Made by a program: the position numbers and the translations under genes. Shown here piece after piece: positions 12,092 to 22,759 of a DNA stretch of 64,000 nucleotides. The number at the start of each line of letters is the position of its first letter. Position 1 is the stretch's first letter. Origin of the DNA: Cryptomeria japonica (lineage: Eukaryota > Streptophyta > Pinopsida > Cupressales > Cupressaceae); contig NC_081406.1 of assembly GCF_030272615.1 (NCBI RefSeq), positions 476,558,900 through 476,622,899 on the forward strand. Direction: 5' to 3'. The notes beneath the pieces were generated by a model. The model had not been told where the DNA came from. It saw nothing but the letters and a program-made list of their open reading frames with translations, and did no database searches.

Positions 12092-13177
12092 TGTAGACAT
12101 CTAAAATTAATTAAATTGATATTTAATTAATTTATGCCTTTCTACATAGTTAATTAATTTAATTGTGTTGGTCCCCTTCTTCTAAGGATTAATTAAATAA
12201 AATTTAATTAATCTTATCACTATAGCCTTATAGTTAATTTATCAAAACTAATTATTCCCTATTCTCCTAAAATCATTTCAACCTTCATTAGTTCTTCTAA
12301 ACCAAGATTAGTTAATTAATTTCAATTAACTAAGATAATCATGAGTTTCCTACAAATCACCTCTTCTAATCCTATCACCTATCCTAATTAATATTGTCCT
12401 AATCATGCTTATCATTTTCTCCAATTTTATATTCATCCACTCATTCTTGTTATGCCCTACAGATCTAGTCCCATCATTTTCATTTTATGAAAATACGGGT
12501 ACCCTCTTTTGTCTTTTTTTGTTAGTTTTTCCTTTTCTTTTTAGCTTTTATTTTGTTCACCTTGAAACCAGGGTTCCCAAGTTCTTGAGGTGGGTTGTTT
12601 GCTTGTTTTTGTTTTTTTGTTCAAGAATCTGGGTCCCCTGGTTCTTGAGTTCATTGTTGTCTCATTTATTTGTTTGTGTAGCCCCAGAAGTTCGGGTTTC
12701 TGAAGTTCTAGGTTGTGTTTCATTTTTCTCATTCAAAAGTTTGGGTTCCTAAACTCCCAAGTTTGTTTTGTGTCATTTCAAAGCATCACTTTGGAACTTT
12801 AGGTTCCTTGAGTCCCAAAGTGTTTGTTTGTCTTTTGGTTTTTGCCCCGAAAGTTCAAATTCCTGAACTCCCATGTTGTTTTTCTGTTTGTTTTTCAGAA
12901 ACTTGGGTCTCTGAGGTTCCAAGGTTGTCTCTTGTGTGTCTTCATATTCATTGTGTGTATTCTCCTTCGTCATTGTTGTTGTCCTGCCATTGCTTTTTCA
13001 TGTTTCTTTCATCCTTCCTTTTTTGGGTTGATCTTTTGTTTCCTTGTCCTTGTTTTCTCATATTTTTTTTGTGTTTCCTGTTTTCATAGTTTAGGGTTTA
13101 GGGTTAGATTTCATGCTTTCAATAAAATCAACTTTTATCGATCTGTAGGTTGTTGGCCTTGTTTCTCGAATTTATGA
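12092..13177 (+). repeat. LTR-like fragment, AT-rich then palindrome-bearing
   Basis: It begins TGTAGACATCTAAAATTAAT at 12092 after a purine-rich stretch (gatgaagtgggaat), which looks like a PPT followed by an LTR start. Element H's LTR, read on the minus strand, starts in the same way (TGTAGACACC). The first 300 bp are full of aattaattaa words. The right part carries the palindrome array at 12540-12930 and ends where element B begins. No matching second LTR was found, so this may be a solo or truncated LTR. Confidence 0.4.
12540..12930. repeat. tandem array of about 7 palindromic units in T-rich spacer
   Basis: About 30-bp imperfect inverted repeats recur every 50-85 bp, separated by T/G-rich spacer (tttgtttgtttt words). 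Examples: caagaa...ttcttg at 12620-12650, caaagtttggg-type near 12730, ctttgg...cccaaag near 12790-12820. The core is GGGTTC or GGGTCC, as in the 2520-3790 array. Overlapping open frames on both strands here come from the repeat and are not treated as genes. Confidence 0.6.
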
Positions 13178-14417
13178 TGTTAGATAGTTCAAATAATAGG
13201 AAGACAACTGAGAGGGGGGGGTGAATCAGTTGTCTCAGATTACCAAAACCATTAGCAATTAAAACTTTAATATCGAAACCCAAAACATTAATATTGGAAT
13301 GCTTAAACCAAATACCAAAATAGCAGTTAAACCAATTAAGCATCAAAAACAATCACAGAATAAATACCATCCACATGACACTAAGATTTATACGTGGAAA
13401 ACCCAGTAAAGGGAAAAATAACAATGGGAGGCCTACCCACAGTCAGATAATACTTCTGCAGTAAGTATGTGAATTACAATTGAGGGGCTTGTACTTGTAG
13501 GAAGACCAATATCCTAGAGTGCACTTCTCATCACAAAAGGAGTCTCACTGACTACATAGAAATCCAAACTACAATCCGGAGAAGTGTTGAACTACAAAAG
13601 ATAGCATCTCCTATGCCTGAGTACAGTTCCGATTAAGCTCAATACTGGAGGACTAAATCCTGTTACATAAACCCAATTCGATCTACAATGATCGACCAAA
13701 TCCTCTACCTAAATGATATTACATTATTCACACATTACATATCCATTTTCCATTCCCATGACCATTACCATTATAATCTACAATGAGATCTTACATCATA
13801 TATACAAACCCTCGACAATAAACAATCAGGTTGGCCACCAGACAATAAACCAAATACATAATTACAAAACATGTAGGCCTTAGACCAAACAAATAATATC
13901 CAACACATAATACATCCCAAAAACACATCGAGAGGTCCAATCCATACATTTTATTAAACTAGTCCATAACCTAGACCAATCGGGATCCAATATAGGTCCA
14001 CACGCTAAAGCAATGATCTCCATTCGCCAAATCTCGAACATGATTACCAACAAATTCTTGAAACCATATCGAAAGCTACACCAATTCCACTTATGCAATT
14101 CATCAAAGATCTTCAACAAAAGCTCTGCCGATGAAACCCTCATCGGAACCAGAAGCCAAGCTTCCAAGCAAACAGGATAGCATCCGATCACCAGACTGAA
14201 ACCAATTGACTAAATATGAACATGAGAATCATGAATAAGCCAATTCCATAACCAAACCATATCAAATCCTACCGGATTATGTCGAATCCAAACCAACCAG
14301 AAACCACTCATCCTACTAGGACCAAAAGGGTGTCGGTAAAACATCCAAATAGATAGTGTTGGCATTAATGACAAAACATCAATGCAACACATAATCAATT
14401 CCACTAAATGGCCAACA
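13178..14417 (-). repeat. 3' LTR of element B
   Basis: 1,240 bp. On the plus strand it runs from TGTTAGATAG to GGCCAACA. It contains a G-run (about 13212-13220) that is the reverse complement of the C-tract seen near the end of A's LTRs. It retains about 255 bp (about 13630-13880) absent from the other LTR. Confidence 0.88.
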
Positions 14418-14433
14418 ATCTCCCCCTTTGGCA
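14418..14433 (-). other. polypurine tract of element B
   Basis: Reads TGCCAAAGGGGGAGAT on the minus strand, directly next to the 3' LTR. Further PPT-like tracts (for example near 14640-14655) lie in the 14434-14811 non-coding part, as in A and F. Confidence 0.75.
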
Positions 14434-14811
14434 TTGATGGAAACACTAGATGTGAAAAACATCTAAGTACCAATAAATGTCAAACAAGTCTCCCCCAATG
14501 GAAGATAGACAACAATCTCCCATTCACAGATGTAGCAATTAAGTTCTGAAACAAATACCAAACTCCCTCTGTGAATGATATCTCTGTAAATCTCTGAATT
14601 ATACATATAGCTCTCTCCCTTCCTTTTTCACATCAATATCTCTCCCCCTTTGACATCAATGCCATAAATCTACCAAAAAAATCAAAGCTAAAACATAAAT
14701 CACTGAATCACAAAGTTGACTACTCCCCCTGAGCAGTAGCATCCCCACATCAGTGCCTGAATGAATAGTATCTTTGATAATGCATATCAGACTGATGCCA
14801 AACTGCATCAA

Positions 14812-17800
14812 TCAATTCTCTACTTGAGGGGGAGAAACCCCCAATCTGTCTCTGAAGTACTCAAATGATTCTTTAGATAGAGGTTTAGTAAAAATATCTG
14901 CAATCTGCTCTTTAATGTTCACATAAACCAATCTAGCTTCATTTGCTTCCACCTTTTCCTTCAAAAAATTGTACTTGATAGATATGTTCTTTGTCTTAGA
15001 ATGAAATACTGGATTCTTTGATATATCAATAGCAGCAGAGTTATTACAATGAATAATTATCGGTCCATCACAATCCACCTTTATATCCTTCAACATTTGC
15101 TTCATCCATAGAACTTGTGTACAGTTAGTATCAGGAACAACATACTCAGCTTCAGTAGTAGATAAATAAGTACATGATTGTTTCTTGCTTATCCATGAAA
15201 CCAACTTCTTTCCAAGAAAGAAAGCTCCACCAGAAGTACTTTTTTGGTCATCAACATCTCTAGCCCAATCATCATCTGTATATGCACATAAAGTAAAGTT
15301 ATCATCCTTAGGGTACCAGAAACCATATTCTGATGTACCTTGCAAGTATCTAAAAATCCTTTTCACCGCACTCTCATGATTTTATCTAGGATCACTCTAA
15401 AATCTTGATACAATACAAACAATATTCATTCTTTCAGGCCTAGTCTGAGTCAAATAAAGCAGACCTCTAGACATAGATTTGTATCTTGTAGGATTTATCG
15501 ATGCATAAACATCTTTTCTTGTCAATTTATCACTTGTAACCATAGGAGTACTTACCCATTTAGAATCTCCCATACAAAATTTCTTCAACAATTCCTTAGC
15601 ATACTTATGTTGACAAATGAAAATACCTTTATCAATCTAAGTAATCTGCAAACCTAAGAAAAAATTCATTTCCCCGATCATAGACATTTCAAATTATTTC
15701 TCCATATTCTTAGCAAATTCCTTACACAAATTATCTTCACCTCCAAAAATGATGTCATCAACAAATACTTCAATAATCAGTATATCATCATCAGCGACCT
15801 TATAATATAAATTACTATTAGCATTACCCTTAGTAAAACCAAGCTTCAAAAGACATTTGTCCAACCTTGCATACCAAGCTCTAGGTGCTTGTTTTAATCC
15901 ATATAAAGCTTTCCTTAACTTTCAAACCATGTTTGTATCATCTAATAGTGAAAAACCATCAAGTTGCTCAATATAAACTTCCTCATCAAGATCCCCATTC
16001 AAAAATGCACACTTAACATCCATCTGATAAACCTTGTAGTTCTTATGAGCAGCATAGGCAATAAATAATCTTACAACTTCAATCCTAGCTATCGGTGCAA
16101 AAGTCTCTCCATGATCAATTCCTTCCTTCTGAGAATATCCTTTACAAACCAATCTAGCCTTATTCCTTACAACTTGACCATCCTCATTCAATTTATTCCT
16201 AAAATCCCATTTAGTTCCAATAAAATTCTTATTTTTAGGTCAGGGAACCAAAGTCCATGTGTTATTTTTCTCAATCTGGTCTAATTCTTCTTCCATAGCT
16301 TTCAACCAATATTCATCTTTACATGCCTCAATTACTGATACCGGTTGAACTTGTCAAATTAAACATATCTCATTAGTTACCAGTCTTCTTCTTGTCATTA
16401 CTCCATTGTTCTTATCCCCGATGATCTGATCTTCTAAATGATTCAATCTCATACCTAGGAGTCCTCTAACTCTTAGTTCCTCTTCCCTGTTCTTCAGTTA
16501 CTGTAGAATTCTCTGATACTGCCAGAGTAACTAGTTCAACACTTTGTTTTGGTAAAGGTGCTACCGGTTCAAATATAATCATTTTCGCTGTCGATTCCTT
16601 CTCATAAACTCTGATTTGACCTCTATTCAACTCATCCACTTTGACATTAGCACTCTCCACAATTCTCTGCAATCTCTTGTTATAACATCTATATGCTTTT
16701 CTTTCATTATAATAACCAATAAATATACCTTCATCATATCTAGGATCAAATTTGCCAATAATATCATCTCTTCTGATATAACATTTACTAACAAATATTT
16801 TGAAATACTTAACTACAGATGTAATGCCAAACCATAATTCATAAGGTGTCTTACTGGTTTCTCCTTTGATATGTACTATGTTGAATGTATAAACCATTGT
16901 GCTCACTACTTCTCTCGAGTAGATATGAGGTAGACTAGCTTCCATCATCATTGTTCTAGCAGCATCCAATATAGTTTTGTTCTTCCTTTCCACAACTCCA
17001 TTCTGCTAAAGTGTCCGAGGAGTAGAAAATTGTCTTCTTATACCATGCTTCTCACAAAAGTTATTAAACTCACCGGATGTGAATTCTCCACCATGATCTA
17101 ACCTCAAACATTTAATCTTCAATCCTATCTCAGTTTCCACTTTAGCCTTAAATATTTTAAACTTTTCAAATGCCTCAGATTTTTCCTTTAGAAAACTAAC
17201 CCACATCATTCTATAATAATCATCAATGATTAGCATGAAATATCTATCACCTTGAAAACTTTTAACTCTAGCAGCGCCACACAAATCAGTATGAATAAGA
17301 TCAAGAACATCATTAGATTTATCTTGTATACTCCTAAAAAAGGTTATGACCTGTTTACCCATTTGACATTCTTTACATACTAGATTATAGGGCTTCATAA
17401 TATTAGATATATCTCTAACTGCCTTAGTTGAACTGATCTTCACAATGCATTCAAAATTTACATGACACAGCCTTTTATGCCATAGCCAACTCTCATCAAT
17501 TTGTGTAATCAAACATATCCTCACACTGGAATTGAAATGAAATATATTACCTTTTGTCTTTGTACCGATTGCAATCTTCAAACCAGATTTATTAATGATT
17601 TTGCATTTTCCATCCTTGAACTATAATTGAAATCCCTTATCCACCAATTGTCCTAAACTCAAAGTATTATGCCTTAAACCTTCAACATAATAAACATTGT
17701 CAGTATTGTTCTTACCATCCAATGATATAGTTCCTTTTCCTTTGATCATACATGCTTTGTCATCTCCAAATCTAACCAGACTATCATCAAATTCTTGCAA

Positions 17801-19014
17801 AGATAGAAACTTCCCTTTATTTCCAATCATATGATGTGAGCAACCACTATCAATTACCCATTCATATGTGTCTTAAATTTTAGGTACATTCTCTTCCAAT
17901 GTTGAAACATCTTCCTTGATAGCCAAGAACACCCATTCCTTCCAATTGTCAGAACCACTAGCAGAGTCTTCTATCAATTCATCATCAGAAACAGTAATGT
18001 CTTCCTCATCCACTATGTAGCATGATTTGTCTCTATTTTTCTTGTACTTATACTTGTTTTGATTTCTAGGGTTAGGCTTAAAATATCTTTTAACTCTCTC
18101 TTCAAATCTTGAATTCCTTTTAGGACATCTAGATACAAAATGACCAATCTAATTACATGCAAAACATTTAAAAGGTGTTTTTCCTTCACACTTACTTCCT
18201 ACCAGTCCTTTAGGTACTCTTCTAGCAAATAGTGCTTCAATTTGCTCAAATTATTTATCTTCTCTCTTCATATCTTCAAATTCCTTTGCATATAAAGCTT
18301 TCCAATCTTGCTTACTGGTTGCTGATGTAGATGCATGAAAAGAAGGTTCAGACTTCACAACTCCAGAAGGTCCAAATTCTTCAAGCTCAAAAGCAGATAA
18401 TTTCCCAACCAAGGTATCTCTATTGACAAATGTATTAACCATTGTTCTCAACTCATTAATAGTAGTAGCCTTCATCTTGTAAGCTAGTGGTAGGGCTCTC
18501 AAAACTTTAGAAACAATTTCATCTTCACTCAGAGTTCTACCACAACATTGAATTCCCATAACAATCTCATTTACCCTTTCCATGATGTTGTAATCCTTTC
18601 ATCTTCTTCCATGTTTGGGTTTTCATATCTCACCCAGTAACCATCAAGTTTAGAAATCTTCACTGTAGGGTCACCTTCATTAAGAGTCTCCAACTTATCC
18701 CATATAGCCTTTCCAAATTATTTGTCGGTTAATCCCATTATTTGTTGATCATAAAGTGCACACAAGAGGGCTTCTCTTTCTCTATAATCATTCTCAAGCT
18801 CCTTATCTAGTTTTGTCAGAGGAGGATTTCCAGATGTTGGATTATAAGGTGTGACACCATTCTATGTCATCTCCCAAATCTCCTTACCAGGAAATCACAG
18901 ATGAGTCTCCATCCAAATCTTCCATACTATGTAATTTGTTCCATCAAGCCTAGGAACATCTCTCTGAAAGATAGCTCTAGATGAACTAGATGAACTTGAA
19001 CTATTAGATGCCAT
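14812..19014 (-). pseudogene. gag-pol polyprotein remnant of copia element B
   Basis: The gag ATG is at 19014 (same Ser-rich start as A). Gag is readable at 18583-18251. The zinc knuckle is interrupted by a stop at 18149-18151. The protease D-S-G-C is intact near 17850. Integrase (17581-17006) keeps HTD and LDHGGEF aspartates; a stop at about 17003 precedes the NGVVERK motif with its Glu. The integrase C-terminal part continues at 16993-16466, RT at 16191-15922 and beyond with FVDDII near 15750, and the connection/RNase H at 15366-14812 with DDDWARDVDD and TTEAEY. Catalytic residues are better kept than in A, but several stops and frameshifts kill it. Confidence 0.92.
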
Positions 19015-19058
19015 AGGATCTTCCTCAAGCGGTTAAGCTTTCTACAGAGAGGATCAAA

Positions 19059-19070
19059 GCTCTGATACCA
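19059..19070 (-). other. primer binding site of element B
   Basis: Reads TGGTATCAGAGC on the minus strand, two bases inside the 5' LTR; tRNA-iMet type. Confidence 0.87.
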
Positions 19071-19072
19071 TT

Positions 19073-20025
19073 TGTTAGACAGTTCAAATAACCGGAAGAC
19101 AACTGAGAGGGTGGGGGGGTGAATCGGTTGTCTCAGATTACTAGAACCATTAGAAATTAAAACTTTAATAGCGGAATAGAAATTAAACCAATTAAGCATC
19201 AACAACAATCACATAATAAATACCATCCACATGACACCAAGATTTATACGTGGAAAAACTGGTAAAGGGAAAAACCACAGTGAGAAGCCTACCCATAGTC
19301 ATATAATACTTATGTAGTAAGTATGTGAATTATAATTGAGGGACATGCACTTGCAGGAAGGCCAACATCCTAGAGTGCACTTCTCATCACAAAAGGATTC
19401 TCACTGACTACATAGAAATCCAGACTACAATACAAAGAAGTGTTGAACTATAAAAGATAGCATCTCCTATGCCTGAGTATAGTTCCAAAAACATGTCAGC
19501 CTTAGACCAAACAAATAATATCCAACACATAAGACATCTTGAAAACACATCAAGAGGTCTGATCCATACGTTTTATTAAATCAGTCCATAACCTAAACCA
19601 ACCACGACCTAATATAGGTCCACACGCTAAAGCAATGATCTCCATTCACCAAATATCGAACATGATTACTAATGACATCTTGAAACCATACCGGAAGCTG
19701 AACCAACACCACTTATGTCATTCATCAAATATCTTCAGCAAAAACTCTATCGGTGAAACCCTCGCCGGAACCAGAAGCCAAGCTTCCAAGCAAACAGGAT
19801 AGCATCTGATCACCACACTGAAACCAACTGATTGAATATGAACATGAGTATCATGAATAAGACAATTCCATAACCAAACTATATCGGAGCCTACCGGATC
19901 ATGCCGGATCCAAACCAACTAAAAACCACTCATCCTATCGGGACCAGAAGGGTTCTAGTAAAGCATCCAAACAACTAGTGTTGGCATCAATGCAACACAT
20001 AATCAATTCCACCAAATGGCCAACA
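19073..20025 (-). repeat. 5' LTR of element B, internally deleted
   Basis: 953 bp. It aligns with 13178-14417 but has lost about 255 bp (junction near 19487) and about 45 bp near 19170. It ends GGCCAACA on the plus strand. Confidence 0.86.
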
Positions 20026-20074
20026 CCCAAAATCCTCAAAAATTAACCTCGAAACCCTAGAATCCTAAAATTAC

Positions 20075-20470
20075 GAAATGCTTGCCTCTGGAGCACTGTC
20101 ATGGAAGTGAGAGGTGAGTGCTAGTTTCATAATAGTTAAGTAGAACCCTGGAACCCCAAAATCCTGAAATCCTCAATAATGGACCCTGAAACCCCGGAAT
20201 CTTGAAATCATCAATAATGAACCCTGGAAACCTAGAATCATGAAATTACAAAATCCTTGCCTCTGAAGAACTGTCACGAAAGTGAGCAGTGAGCGCTAAT
20301 TTCATAATAGTTAAGTAGAACAACAGAATCCCAAAATTTTAGAGTCCCTTATGATTTTACTAATATGATGAAGTTTATTATGTATCTTGTTTTCCATGTT
20401 ACGAAATACCTACCTCTAGAGCACTGTAATGGAAGTGGGCAGTGAGCACTAGTTTCTTAAAAGTTGAATT
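20075..20470. repeat. three dispersed copies of a ~72-bp repeat
   Basis: A segment of the form acgaaat..cttgcctct..agcactgt..atggaagtgag...agtttcataatagttaag occurs at about 20075-20148, 20248-20322 and 20400-20467. Between them are shorter repeats built on ccctggaacccc/aatcctgaaat. No coding sense; origin unknown. Confidence 0.6.
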
Positions 20471-20737
20471 AGACTTATTAAACCTTCCACCTCATCCCGA
20501 AAGAAGACTAGAGAGTACAAAGGAGGTGCTGAGAGTTTTTAAATTCAGAATGAAGTATATTGCTGACCCACCAACCACTTCCATAGAATGTTTCATCAGC
20601 AACTACCAAAACTACAAGATGAATGAAGGACAAACATGTTGTTAGAAAAAGAAAAATGCATGTTGGAGAAGTGCCACCATCACAACCATTATAGCTTCAA
20701 CTGATACTGGATGTCACACTTTCTTTTTGGGCATTAG

Positions 20738-20946
20738 TTTTGCATGATTACGAAGTGTTGGCTAATGCAACACTATTTTTGTAATGCTCACCCAATCGCA
20801 GTTTTGTAGTAGTTAATTGGAGTTCAAGGCAGAGAATTGTATTTTTGCATGATTACAAAGTGTTGGCTCATGCAGCACTATTTTTCTAATGCTCACCCAG
20901 TCGTATTATTGTAATAGTTAACTAGAGTTCAAGGTAGAGACTTGCA
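20738..20946. repeat. two tandem copies of a ~105-bp unit
   Basis: The unit, with tgcatgatta near its start and gagttcaagg near its end, is repeated head to tail with a period of about 105 bp and few differences. Confidence 0.65.
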
Positions 20947-21801
20947 TGTCAATTGCGACTCCTTTCTTTTTAGTGCTTAATTTGGATAGATTTATTTCCT
21001 ATAAAGTAGGGCAAGAAACTCTATAAATTAGAAATTTTGGTTCATTGTAAGGGTCCACAAATTGATGATCTTAGGCCCACTTAGAGATTTCAGATTATTG
21101 TTATGAATTTGAGTAGTTTTGTGATACATTCTTTGGAGTTAATAAAAGAAGCATCTTATAGATTGTATGATCTATGCGTATGTGCTATGAATTTGTTCTT
21201 TGCAATTTGGTAATGTCTATTGTTTGAAATTAGCAACTTATTTGTTCATATGTTTTATTGCTTTATGAATCATATTGTGCACGTAAGTGGCGTATGACAA
21301 TTAATATAATAGAACGATATTGTGGTGGTATTCTTTCCATGAATTTGTGAGGTTGCATGACTTTGCATGTTTATTCGAGGTCCGTTATTGAATGCTAGTT
21401 TGAATGATATTGATGATTTTTGGATTGCAGGGTGCTAATTGCATAGTTCATTAAGTTGTTATTGTATTGGTTTCATTGTTATTTTCTTTTTTCCCTAATC
21501 TATCTTTTCCATTTTATTTTGAACGAGAATCTAAATCATTAAATACAAAAAAAAGTTAAATTATTGGAAGTTATTGGAATTTGTTTCAACCAGCAGGCCC
21601 CTTGACAGGTACAACTGCATCAACCATTGAGCTACCCATCACCATCGAGACCCGACTATAGAGACCGTGGAGTAGTTAGTTTCCCAAAACTTATTGTTTT
21701 TTAGGAGAGGTGGTGAGTGTTCATATAAACTACCTGACTATTGGTGAGTGTTTCAAAACACCCATCAATAATTCTCTCTCCTCAAGTCACATCCTCCTAA
21801 C
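20947..21801. other. non-coding stretch, no gene seen
   Basis: AT-rich with scattered aataaa-like words (for example near 21140). It could be the 3' part or intron of a decayed gene, but nothing supports this. It ends at the insertion site of element D. Confidence 0.4.
21797..21801. repeat. target site duplication of element D (left)
   Basis: ctaac, repeated at 27874-27878. Confidence 0.85.
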
Positions 21802-22705
21802 CGTAAGGAAGTTAAATAGCAGAACAACTTCCTACACCAACTTTGAGAGGAGGGTAATGCAAATCTTTTTACAGATTGTTATAGTAGTTATAGAAACTTA
21901 ATAGAAATAAACAAAATATCATGCATACCACAACTCAGCAACACAGTGTAATACGTGGGGAAAACCCTTTTGGGAGAAAAACCCCACACTCCAAAAGCAA
22001 CTCAATATATTATTCAGCAATCAATAACAAATTACAATATAATTGCATAGCAAGCTCTTCGCAAGAGTACCACTAATCAAAGACTCAAAGGTAACTCAGT
22101 AGCCATAAGACTTTTACACACAACCCCTATCTCATGCACCTCATATATAGGAGATACAATACAAGAAACCATCAAACAGTATTACAAAACCATGGGTTAA
22201 AACCACCCAATAAAGTAGAGTCAACCTTATCCCCATTCTAGATGCCTTATGACGTGTCAAACTACACATCAACATGTGTTCCTCCCTTTTACAGCTCATT
22301 TATGTGTCTGATGCAAATTATATTTCCTATTTCATGAGTCCAAACTTCCAGGAGCCATAACTTGTGAACCGTGTGTCTAATGGACAAATCATTTGAAGCA
22401 TCGGAAATCTCATGAAGTTCTCTATCACCTCATAAATGGCTACGAAATTTATGCCCACTTTTTAGGGTGTTTTGGAGCCTCTAAAGTCCTCAAAATTAAT
22501 TTTAAATCTTTCATCACACCCTCCAAAAATGGAACCTTTAATATCTTCAAAACTAGTTATGATCTTGCGAAAAAAAATCACTAGCATCCTCATCTATCCA
22601 ACCAGAAGCTTCGAGGAGAGTTTCGTACCACTTTATGCTCAAATAAAAACTCACTATAAAAGTAACCTTATGTAAATGCAAGGTTGAGACACCATTTTCC
22701 CAACA
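21802..22705 (-). repeat. 3' LTR of element D
   Basis: 904 bp. The terminal dinucleotide is mutated (plus strand begins CG instead of TG). It ends CCCAACA on the plus strand. It contains acgtgggg-aaaaccctttt and the ctcatatatagg TATA-like region found in the family. Confidence 0.87.
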
Positions 22706-22719
22706 TTCTCCCACTTGTC
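22706..22719 (-). other. polypurine tract of element D
   Basis: Reads GACAAGTGGGAGAA on the minus strand, directly before the 3' LTR; element E has GACGAGTGGGAGATT at the same place. Confidence 0.8.
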
Positions 22720-22759
22720 GAACACCTTGCAAGAGCAAAGGGAGTATCAATACAATAAT

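Larger units (their letters stand above)
13178..20025 (-). mobile_element. Ty1/copia LTR retrotransposon B (Sirevirus-like), decayed
   Basis: A minus-strand element of the same family as A. The 3' LTR lies left (13178-14417), gag-pol at 14812-19014, PBS at 19059-19070, and the 5' LTR right (19073-20025). Flanks are tatga on the left and cccaa on the right, so no target site duplication is visible; a flanking deletion, exchange between elements or mutation could explain this. A and B form an inverted pair separated by about 1.6 kb. Confidence 0.9.

Noticed and set aside
13088-13105. Interstitial telomere repeat (tttagggtttagggttag)
   Set aside because: Only about two and a half units; chance or trivial.
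12405-13177. Overlapping hydrophobic ORFs on both strands
   Set aside because: They arise from the T-rich palindrome repeats; no start context, homology or codon pattern supports a gene.
20442-20645. 67-codon ORF starting MSTSFLKVELDLLNLPPHPE
   Set aside because: A weak resemblance to the N-terminus of a small ribosomal protein fades after 15 residues, and the ORF overlaps a repeat.
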